DNA from: Euprymna scolopes
Lineage: Eukaryota; Mollusca; Cephalopoda; Sepiida; Sepiolidae
Assembly (NCBI GenBank): GCA_024364805.1
Contig: CM044516.1
Span: forward strand, 43,383,936 to 43,406,146
Length of the DNA stretch: 22,211 nt
Direction: 5' to 3'
Shown here piece by piece: positions 10,961 through 18,657 of the stretch. Under the pieces are notes generated by a model. The model had not been told where the DNA came from, made no database searches, and was given only the letters and a program-made list of their open reading frames with translations. The translations under genes were made by a program, and so were the position numbers. The stretch's first letter is position 1; each line of letters opens with the position of its first letter.

Positions 10961-12265
10961 TGTGGTGTTAGTCTCCAAATGTAAGGGTTGTCCTTAATAT
11001 TTCTGCAGTTTTCATTATTGAAATTCGTTGTATCTTTTCTGCCATTCCTTTGATTACAATATCTCCCTTTTTTTTTTACAAAGTTTTCTGCTATCGTTCC
11101 TAGCGCTCCTACTGTTAGTGGTGTTATCTTCACTTTCTTCATCCTCCAGATCCCTTTGAGCTCTCTGGACAGTTCCGTGCTTTTGCTTCGCTTTTCGATT
11201 TTCTTGATTTTCACTCTGTGGTCTACTGAACGGCAAAATCTACAATCTGGTAGAATGTTTTCTTCTTGTTAACTATTATGACATCCGGTCTTCTTGTCTG
11301 GATGAGTTTATCCGTTTGTATATCTACGTCCCATAGAATCTTGTGACGTTCATTTTTCAGTACTGCTGCCGGTTTGGGGTTGTACCATTTATTTGTGTGT
11401 TCAAAATGCAATTGTTTGCATAATTGCCAATGTACTGCCTTTCCCACTATATAGTGTCAATTTTTTATATTCTTTTTGGGTTAATTTACAGCATTCACTT
11501 ATTATGTGTTTTATTGTTTCGTCTCTTAGTCTGCAGAGTCTGCATTTGCTATTTTCTTGTGTGATGTCCATCCTTAATTTGAAGGGTGTTGGTTCTACTT
11601 ACGTTATCTTGTGCAACTATCATTAATGATTGAGTTTCTATGTTAAGGTGTTCTTTTTGTAGCCATTTCCAAATGTTTTCGTTGGTCTCTTAATTTTGTA
11701 ATCTTTACGAAATGTCCATGCAATTGTTTCTCTTCCCGTTTTTCTTTCCTTGTCTTATTCTTCATCTCTTTTTCTATCTTTCTTTTCTTCTTTGTTTCTT
11801 GCTGCAGTAATTATTCTTTTGATGCTCTGCATCATGTATTTTTCTAATCCTTTTTTGTGTTATTTACACAGTCTTCTATACAGACCAGCCTTCTTCCTCC
11901 GCCTTTCCTTTTCACATATAGTCAGTCACTATCACCCTTCGCGTGTAGTGCATTGTGCATCGTCGTGTAGTTTCCTGGTCTTCTGTTCGATATTCCTTAG
12001 GTTTTTTTTTGGTACAGCTTAAAGACGGCCCAGAGTATCTTATTAGTGAGACTGTTCTCGTGTTTATTCCTTTAATTAGGTTTCGACTTTTTAGTTTGGT
12101 TACGAAGAGTTTTCTTGTTCTTCTGAGGTATTCGTTTTCTATTTTTGCTTTCCTTTTAGTTGCTTTGATTGCGTCTGCTTCCAGCACCCCCAAGTATTTG
12201 TAGTTATCATGTAGTGCCCCAATTTATGTTTGATTAGGCAGTATTATACCTTCTGTTTCTTGTTG
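10961..12265 (-). pseudogene. 5'-truncated RLE-type LINE (R2/R4/Dong-like), RT end plus endonuclease
   Basis: Read on the minus strand this is the C-terminal third of a non-LTR retrotransposon polyprotein that carries a restriction-like endonuclease. In order it shows NYKYLGVLEADAIK and EYLRRTRKL..TKLKSRNLIKGINT (end of the reverse transcriptase/thumb, about 12230-12050). KTRKL and LYVKRKGGG..IEDCVNNTKKGLEKY follow (about 11975-11830). A CCHC zinc motif C-X2-C-X8-H-X4-C lies at 11544-11491. VHWQLCKQLHF...NKWYNP...ILWDVDIQTDKLI then leads into RRPDVIIVNKKKTFYQIVD, an RPD-X14-D endonuclease signature (11447-11223). The end is ADHRVKIKK...ELKGIWRMKKVKITPLTVGALGTI and AEILRTTLTF. The catalytic FADD/YADD part of the polymerase is absent, so the copy is 5' truncated. 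The reading frame shifts at least four times, including a probable one-base loss near 11230, a run of nine A at 12003-12011 and a shift just 3' of the CCHC. A D-stop-LY at about 11922 fits CGA decayed to TGA. It is dead and fairly old. Clade choice between R4/Dong and R2-like relatives is not settled here. Confidence 0.85.
11223..11447 (-). pseudogene. Restriction-like endonuclease domain of the LINE
   Basis: This 74-codon open piece is the best-preserved part of the LINE. It holds the conserved 'kWyn..pa.vl.n...KILWD.dIQTD.LI..RRPDviivnkk' block. The PD and the D fourteen residues later are the expected acidic metal-binding residues of the PD-(D/E)XK-type nuclease used by R2/R4-clade elements to nick their target. 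The M at its start is only a chance ATG-equivalent in a longer frame (IVGKAVHW). The frame ends at a stop caused by a one-base shift: the next conserved residues (ADHRVKIKK) follow at once in another frame. Confidence 0.85.
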
Positions 12266-12271
12266 CTATTG

Positions 12272-12317
12272 TTATCATTATTATTATATTATCATTATGA
12301 TTATTATTATCATTACT
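12272..12317. repeat. ATT/TAA microsatellite at the truncated 5' end of the LINE
   Basis: Reads gttatcattattattatatt, then atcattatgattattattat and cattac. On the minus strand this is an AAT/TAA-rich repeat in the same orientation as the tract at the other end of the LINE. It supports insertion into, or generation of, a TAA microsatellite. Confidence 0.75.
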
Positions 12318-12573
12318 AGACTACAAGTGACCCGTTGGGGCAGTATGTTATAATAACTAGGAAATTAATGTATGAGCGTGACACTTGTGACGTAAAAAAA
12401 TAGTTTTTTTGGCATAACAGAAACATTTCTATGAAAGTATATTAATATGAAAAAAGAACATAGCTTTCTATGAGTCGTCCTGTTTATTTAAAAAAAAACT
12501 TACAACCATTGAATTATAAGTGGCTTGCCATACTTATAAGTACATATGCAAAAAAATGTTCTATATCTTTTAA
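12318..12573. other. AT-rich sequence with possible repeat head at its left edge
   Basis: It opens with ctagactacaagtgacccg and ttggggcagtatg (12316-12348), whose 'acccg-ttg-gggc' core resembles the heads of the repeat family further right. The rest is plain AT-rich DNA with A/T runs. Confidence 0.4.
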
Positions 12574-12667
12574 TTTAAACGCGAAAAAAAAACAATTGGG
12601 GCGCTGAAAACGTACAGAGTAAAACAATACGTTTTATTACCGCGTTGATTATTTGTAACGCAAATCA
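12574..12667 (+). repeat. Direct repeat of about 90 bp, copy 1
   Basis: Starts tttaaacgcgaaaaaaa and contains gaaaacgtacagagtaaaac followed by aatacgtttta and a 'tatttgt-acg' end. The second copy begins 363 bp later. Probably two decayed units of a longer tandem repeat. Confidence 0.75.
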
Positions 12668-12936
12668 AAAAACATATTTTTGGGGTTATTTATTTCTGTT
12701 AGTAGTGTAGGAGAAAATGTATGAATTTTTGTTTAAAAAGTTATATTAAAAAATGGAGAATAATTTTTTTAAAAAAGGCGGTGGGTAAATTGCCGTTGCA
12801 AAATGCTCTTATGGTTGTCCACGGATTAAAGTAGATTCATTTGTAAGAAAATTGAATTAAAATAACTTAAATGTAATACAGAAATGAACGATGTAAAAAA
12901 AAATGCAGAATGGTTAACAATTGTTTATTTGGAGAG
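12668..12936. other. Spacer between the 90-bp repeats
   Basis: AT-rich, with several A and T runs of seven or more. No coding potential. It may be the rest of the 363-bp repeat unit. Confidence 0.4.
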
Positions 12937-13022
12937 TTTAAACGCGTAAAAAAATGGGATGGTGAAAACGTACACAGTAAAACAATACGTTTTATATTCA
13001 CGGTAAATATTTGTTTACGTAC
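12937..13022 (+). repeat. Direct repeat of about 90 bp, copy 2
   Basis: Starts tttaaacgcgtaaaaaaa and contains gaaaacgtacacagtaaaac then aatacgtttta. It matches the copy at 12574 closely in the core. Confidence 0.75.
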
Positions 13023-13077
13023 ACATGCGTAACGGGAAATCGTAAACCGGATGTTGAATTACAAGGTCATTTAGGTT

Positions 13078-13307
13078 ATATATATATGTATATGTATATG
13101 TATATATATATGTATATATATGTATATATAAATGTATATATATGTATGTATATATGTATATATATACATATGTGTATATATATACATATATATATATGTA
13201 TATATGTATATATATATGTATATATATATATATGTATATTTATATATGTATATATATGTATATATATATATATGTATGTATATATATATGTATATATATA
13301 TAAACGA
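13078..13307. repeat. TATATG/TA compound microsatellite
   Basis: About 230 bp built from TATATG, TATG and TA units, with a few variants (tatgtgtata, aaatgta). Open frames through it give Tyr/Ile/Met/Val runs and are not genes. Confidence 0.95.
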
Positions 13308-13610
13308 TTGTTGATTTATTTATTTATTATTTTGTTATTGGCGATTATGTGCTATTTTCTATCCGCTATCTAAACGCATTGAGAGAATTTACTTGCTCTT
13401 TGTTTACATTCTAGACGCCCCCATTTGATACGTACTATTTGTACTTGTCATTATAAATTCTTTTTTGTATTAAACATTTGAATGTTTTTTATTCAAATAT
13501 CTATTAAATATGTATTACGTATGCATGGATAACGTTTATGCATGTAAATATATCATAGATATTTAACTAAAAAAACGCATTTAAATGTTTATTAAATAAA
13601 AATTATATGT
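13308..13610. other. Unassigned AT-rich sequence
   Basis: Contains a TTTA/TTTATTTA stretch and short repeats of 'attaaat/tttaaatg'. No gene or RNA seen. Confidence 0.45.
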
Positions 13611-13916
13611 TTATATATCTATAGAAGTGAAGTTATCTCTGTGTGTGGGTCTGGGTCTGTGTACATTTCTCTACCAAATAACCCAAAATTGTCGGAAGAG
13701 TTTGGTAGAGTTCTCAAGGGTCAAAATATCAAACATTGACGGCTTAACAGCCAAATTTCTGTCCGAAAACGGATTACAACGATTTTCCCAGATCTCACTA
13801 TCCTGTAGATCAGATTTCAAGTCTGTGGACTGAAAATTGGCAAAGTTATTGCGTAGGGAAATGACACAGACAGACACACGTGCACACACAGAGACACTTT
13901 CATTTTTATAGATATA
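13611..13916. repeat. Unit A: fold-back copy of the head/subrepeat/tail family
   Basis: The right end (13845-13916) is the family's usual tail: gttattgcgtagggaaatg, then a CAGACAGACACAC run, then ctttcatttttatagatatac. The left end (13611-13682) is the same tail in reverse complement: tatatctatagaagtgaag, a GTGTGTGGGTCTG run, then catttctctaccaaataac. Between them lie half of an alpha subrepeat (from acccaaaattgtcggaagag) and a gamma subrepeat. The arms are about 70 bp with scattered mismatches. No transposase-type open frame is present. Confidence 0.8.
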
Positions 13917-14365
13917 CAAGCATTTCAGCACGGCGTTGCCCAGGTGTTTGGAGGTGCATGTTGAGCAAAAAAAAAAAATAAAAAAAATAGCGATCAATTT
14001 TTTTAAACTTTTACCCCTATTATGACCCCTTAGCATTAATTTTTCTGTGGTCAAATCAAATTATTAAGTCAAATTCATATTCAAGGAACCTATATCTAAA
14101 ATTTCAAGTATTTAGACTCAAAATTGTCGGACGAGTTTGATAGAGTTTTCAATGGTCAAACCGTTGAACTTTGACCCCTTAATAGACAAATTTCTGGCCG
14201 AAAACGGATTACAAAATTTTCCTCAAAATTCAGTACCCTGTATATCAAATTTTGAGTCTGTAGACTGAAAATTGACATAGATATTGTGTAAGGTAATGTA
14301 CATAGACAGACAGACACACACACAGACACGCACGCACGCAGAGAAACTTTCACTTTAGATATATA
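13907..14365 (+). repeat. Unit B: short copy of the family
   Basis: It starts directly on the tail of unit A, with the head acaagcatttcagcacggcg and ttgcccaggtgtttgga, then an A-rich run. It then holds one alpha subrepeat (cctatatctaaaatttcaag near 14090) and one gamma subrepeat (near 14230), and the tail catagacagacagacacac to cactttagatatata. Compared with units C, D and E it lacks the beta subrepeats. Two minus-strand open frames over it are shadows of the repeat. Confidence 0.8.
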
Positions 14366-14386
14366 TATATAGATAGATAGATAGGT
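14358..14386. repeat. TA/GATA microsatellite after the tail of unit B
   Basis: The tail's TTTAGATATATA runs into (TAGA)4, as if the AGATA end of the element seeded a microsatellite. Confidence 0.85.
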
Positions 14387-14539
14387 ATGTACATATAGAT
14401 TAATTCACTATTAATCTTAATCTCAAAATTATTTGCTACTAACTGCAAACTTATTTACTATTAATTCACTTTTAATTTAAAACCTAAAATTATTTGCTAT
14501 TCATTTACTATTAATCTCAACACCAACCTCATTTACTAA
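14387..14539. repeat. Short irregular repeats of tttactattaat type
   Basis: 'Ttcactattaatctta', 'tttactattaattcac' and 'tttactattaatctca' recur, each near 'aaaattatttgcta', giving a loose period of about 60-65 bp. This links unit B to unit C. Function unknown. Confidence 0.6.
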
Positions 14540-15470
14540 TTGCATTTCTGCCCGATTTCGCTCGCACCTTTTGTACTGTTCATAATTTGCACTATGTGTG
14601 AAAGCCTTTGTAAAATTTCAAATGTTTTGACTTAAAATTGTCTGAGTAATTTGGTAGTGACCGCAGAGGTGATTTTAAAAAAAAAACTATGACTCCAACT
14701 TTGACACAATAACACATATTGTTTTGGTTTCAAATCAAAATAAAATATTTGACCCATGTCCGAATTACCTACATCTAAAATTCAAAATGTTTAGACCCCA
14801 AATTGCCGGAGAAGTTTGGTAAGGTCTGCAAAGATCAAATGCTTGACCTTTGGACAGACAAAATTTTCGCCCCAAAACTTATTAAAATGCTTGCTGAATG
14901 TCTGAATACCCCTTATGTAAATTTTTAAAATATTTAGGCCCAACATTGGCTGAGTAATTGCTAAAGAACGCAAAGGTAAAATCTTTTTAACTTTGACCCT
15001 TTTGCAGCTAAAAATTTCGACCCAAACTAATTAAAAACTTGCCCTATCTCTGAATCCACTTTATGTAAAATTTCTAATGTTTACGCTAGAAATTGGCTTA
15101 ATAATTTGATAGAGACCGAAGAGGTCAAATTTTTAATACATTGATCCCAGTTCTGACCCCTTAACATTTACTGGTTTGGGCTGAAATTGATTAAAAATTT
15201 AGATCCATGTCCAAGTAACCTACATTTAAAATTTCAAGTGTTTAGACGCAAAATTGACGGACGAGTTTGGTAAAGTTTTCAAAGGTCAAATCGTTGAACT
15301 TTGACCCGTTGACAGCCAAATATTTGATCGAAAACATAATTAAGATGATTTTCCCAAATCTCAACACCCTTATGACAAATCTCGAGTCTGTAGACTGAAA
15401 ATTGACAGTTATTTGGTAGGGAAATGTACACAGACACACACGCACAAACATTTTCACTTTTATATATATA
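14540..15470 (+). repeat. Unit C: long copy of the head/subrepeat/tail family
   Basis: The head is tgcatttctgcccgatttcg then ctcgcacctt. Six subrepeats follow, with their 'taaaat'-type anchor at 14611, 14776, 14918, 15066, 15227 and 15375 (intervals 165, 142, 148, 161, 148). Their order is beta', alpha, beta, beta', alpha, gamma. The tail is ggtagggaaatgtacacaga then CACACGCACA and ttttcacttttatatatata. Each subrepeat carries 'cccaaaattggc.gag.a.tttggtagag', 'gcaaaggtcaa' and 'ttgaactttgacccctt'. The minus-strand open frames of 60-75 codons here are shadows. Confidence 0.85.
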
Positions 15471-15505
15471 CAAGCAGAAGTACCCGTTGTTGACTGTGTT
15501 TAAAA
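15467..15505 (+). repeat. Partial head following the tail of unit C
   Basis: Directly after the tail comes tacaagcagaagtacccgt then tgttgactg, resembling the heads of units B, D and E. The match is lost within about 35 bp, so either the next copy is truncated or its interior has been replaced. Confidence 0.55.
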
Positions 15506-15744
15506 ACAGCCTACAGAAAATGGACTGTGATTGATAAAAGTATGATAGGTTATGAAAAGGAGGGAGTTGTAAAGAGATAGGTTTAGATACTCAAAAATTT
15601 TACCCTAAGCAAAATATGATTAAAGTAAAGATAATTTTCGCGAAAATATATTTTTTTTATATCAACTTTGTTCCCATTCGTAGCCAAGAGTGACCAACAG
15701 AATGATGTTTCCTTACAAAGAGAAAATGTTATATATATAATAAT

Positions 15745-15787
15745 ATAAATATACAAGAAATAAATGTTACCATAGTCAATAAAAGTT
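15745..15787 (+). repeat. Left arm of a 43-bp inverted repeat
   Basis: Runs from ataaatatacaagaaataaa to cataagtcaa-type sequence ending ataaaagtt. It is the reverse complement of 16177-16219 with a single difference (42 of 43). The arm's inner end extends into a 9-bp hairpin, aataaaagt-t-acttttatt, at 15780-15798. Confidence 0.85.
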
Positions 15788-16176
15788 ACTTTTATTGTAG
15801 AAAAGTTCATTGGTTTGTATTTTTAAGTAGTTTGTAAAACAATTTTTTTTTTAATTCACGAACGGATTTAAAATAAATCAAAATTGCAGCGACTTTGAAA
15901 TGGAGAGCCCCGTTTTCAATTTGAAGGAGGGGCACCTGAGCATTCTGCGTTAACAATTTAAGAGAGTGCCCTCAATGTAAGAAATATTTATAAACATATT
16001 TTAATGTTTTCCGTTATTTTGTGCTTGAGGAATATTCGATTATGGCATGTGTAGTTTATATAAAAATCCATTTAAGTAGTTATCGCCTCAAATTTCGTTT
16101 TGATTTCGGTTCGCTGAAATTATTTCAAGTAAAAAGCATTAAAATCTATTTCAAAACAAACGAAAAACATGAACTG
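15788..16176. other. 389-bp interior between the inverted-repeat arms
   Basis: No open frame or recognised domain. A slightly GC-richer part at 15890-15960 (gagagccccgttttcaattt, ggaggggcacctgagc) stands out. If the arms are terminal repeats of a MITE, this is its noncoding interior. Confidence 0.5.
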
Positions 16177-16219
16177 AACTTTTATTGACTATAGTAACAT
16201 TTATTTCTTGTATATTTAT
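16177..16219 (-). repeat. Right arm of the 43-bp inverted repeat
   Basis: aacttttattgactatagta followed by acatttatttcttgtatatttat. It pairs with the left arm at 42 of 43 positions. Confidence 0.85.
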
Positions 16220-16949
16220 TTTTTCGGATAGTCCTTTGTTGGCTTTTCTGCTAAACACTCTTACTAAATAATATTGACGAAATATTGAAAAAAAAAAGAA
16301 ACAAAAACAGTTTTGAAAAATAATGAAGCTTTACTTACTTTAGTAAAATAATCCAAAACAGCAAAATGGGATATTAAAAAAGTAAACACGTAATTACTTT
16401 AGTTTTTTAAAGCAAAGAATCTATATAAATATGAATAAGAAGAAAATTGCGCCCTTTTCAAGCATAGCAGCTTCGTTTCAGTTTTACAGTATTGAACGGT
16501 GTAGTATTGCGCCGTCGCATTCAGGGTTGTACTATTTTAATGTAAAGAACACGTATAAAGGGATGTAATCAACTGAATTCCTTCTAGTACATTGACAAAA
16601 GAAGCTTAACAGATATATAAATAAAAATAAAAAAGGTTATTTAAATGTTTTTAAAAAGACACGTAATCACGTGAGCATGATTTTTCCTTCTTTTGACACG
16701 ATAACAAGTAACAATCTTATTTTGTATTATTTATCTATTTACCTATTTTCGAAAGAGTGCCACGTGCAAGTGGAGAACGACAAAAACAGAGTTATGCCAA
16801 ATTTTTGTCGAGAATTGTCTAAAGTACCGACTTTTTTTTGGATTTAACTTTAATAAGAACGTGAATTTATGAGGTGAATTTATTCGACACAATATGATTC
16901 AACTCAAAAAAATAAATAAAAGCTAACGTGAATTAAGATTAAAGTTAAA
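16220..16949. other. Unassigned AT-rich sequence
   Basis: No coding region, RNA gene or repeat recognised. A short GC-richer segment lies near 16440-16530. Confidence 0.45.
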
Positions 16950-17345
16950 GTGCTATTGTGGACCCTCAATCCTTTTTAAAAAAACCTTGTTAAACTTTTA
17001 TGACATATTTACATTTTATGGAGGTCAGGTGCGAACGAACACTCCATAATTTAATTATATACCACATTTCTTCAAACTGAAACATAATTAACAAAGTATA
17101 CTTACGCAAATAGATATAAAATGTCTTTATTAAAGTTTGTGCCTATTTCCATGGAGTACAGGTGCGAACGTAGACCCCACAATTTATTATAACATCCCTA
17201 TTTAAGTTAAAACATACTTATCAAAGTATTCTTATGTACATCTATATCAAAGACACTCGTAAACGTTTGTTTTTTTCATTTTTTATTTCCATACTTTGGG
17301 GGCCAGGCGCGAATGCAGACCCACACTTTTTATGAACCACCGTTT
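16950..17345 (+). repeat. Tandem repeat, period about 133-145 bp, about three copies
   Basis: The shared core is 'tt-catgga-g-caggtgcgaa', then 'gtagacccc-caattta', then 'caaa-tgaaacata-tta-caaagtat-cttac'. The 'cagg(t/c)gcg' anchor occurs at 17026, 17159 and 17304 (intervals 133 and 145). A part-copy precedes it (gtggaccctcaatcc near 16957). Copies are diverged. I do not recognise the family. Confidence 0.75.
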
Positions 17346-17451
17346 TGCCAGATCAAACATACCCATTCCTTATCCTCGATACATCTTCTATCATTATATG
17401 TAACCAGTTTTTTTAAAATAGTCAACCATATAGGAGCCTATTCGTGACGAG

Positions 17452-17487
17452 ACACACACACACGCTCAGCTTTATATTATAAAAATA

Positions 17488-17532
<45 letters not shown>
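17452..17532. repeat. CA and TA microsatellites
   Basis: A short ACACACACACAC run at 17452-17463 is followed after about 25 bp by TATATACATA and about 20 TA units. Confidence 0.9.
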
Positions 17533-17534
<2 letters not shown>

Positions 17535-17674
17535 GAATGCAAATAAGAGCGTTTTCTATTATTTGTTTTAGCTTCTTGACATTAACATTAAATATATATT
17601 CACAAAACAAATCTTTTGATACAAATACTAATAGTGAGTATTTTCCTTGTCAAGATTTGACTTGAATTTTTAAT

Positions 17675-18657
17675 AACTAGCAGTTCAGCCGGCTTTGCTC
17701 AGGTCCTATGTAATGTTCATTACTTTATGTGCATATGTGTATATTAAAAAGTGTGCATATGTCCCGTACTGCCTTTCTATACAATAGGCTTCCTTATCTA
17801 CCATAGAGAAAAGTTAGTAGAGACAGCAGGGGTCAATTTTTAAGACTTTTACCCGAATTTTGACTCCTTAATATTTATTGTTTTGGGCTCAAATCAAATA
17901 AAAATATTAGACCCATGTCCAGATAACCAATATCTAAAATTTCAAGTATTTAGACCATAAATTGGCGGAAGAATTTGAAAGAGCCTGCAAACTTTCAACT
18001 CTGACCTCTTGGCAGCAAAATATTCACCCAAAAACTCATTAAAAAGCTTACTGCATGTCTGAATATCCTTTATGTAAAATTAAAATTAAAATTTAAAATG
18101 CTTAAATCCAAAATTCGCTTCATAGTTTGCTAGAGATCGCAAAGGTTCAATCTTTTGAAATTTGCCCCCTTGGAAGCCAACTTTTCGGCTAAAAACTGAT
18201 GAAAAATCTTGCCCTATGTCTGAATACACTTTATGTAAAATTTATAATCTTTAGGCCAAAAATTAGCTGAGTAATTTAGTAGAGACCGCAGAGGTAATTT
18301 TTTTTTTAAATGTGACTCCAATTATGTCTCCTTAGCATTAGTTGTTTTGGGTTCAAATCAAATTATAAAGTTAGATCCATGTCCAAGTAACCTATATCTA
18401 AAATTCTAAGTGTTAAGACCCAAAATTGGCGGAGGAATTTGGTAGGGATTTCAAAGGTGAAATCGTTGAACTTTGAACTCTTGACAGCAAAATTTCTGGC
18501 CGAATACCGATTAAAAAGATTTTCCCAAATCTCAATACTCCTTATGTAAAATCTCGAATCTCTAAGCCGAAGATTGGCAGAGTTATATGGTAGGGAACTA
18601 TACACAGACAGACAGACACACACACACACACACACAATTTCACTTTTATAGATATAC
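17675..18657 (+). repeat. Unit D: full-length copy of the head/subrepeat/tail family
   Basis: The head is aactagcagttcagccggct then ttgctcaggtcctatg, followed by a 'ttcattactttatgtgcatatgt' segment and 'ctttctatacaataggcttcctta'. Subrepeat anchors lie at 17935, 18075, 18236, 18399 and 18547 (intervals 140, 161, 163, 148) in the order alpha, beta, beta', alpha, gamma. The tail is ggtagggaactatacacagac then a long CA run and tttcacttttatagatatac. The last bases of the tail abut the head of unit E. No open frame has coding character. Confidence 0.9.

Noticed and set aside
11750-12203. Plus-strand open frames rich in Ser, Leu and Phe
   Set aside because: They are antisense shadows of the LINE coding sequence, whose conserved residues are on the minus strand.
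13011-13373. 120-codon Tyr/Ile/Met/Val open frame
   Set aside because: Pure translation of the TATATG microsatellite.
13671-14353. Minus-strand open frames over units A and B with repeated similar peptides
   Set aside because: The similarity between these and other minus-strand frames (15242-15473, 18363-18635, 18926-19156) comes from the DNA repeat. Frames are short, broken and of different phase, so no protein family is supported.
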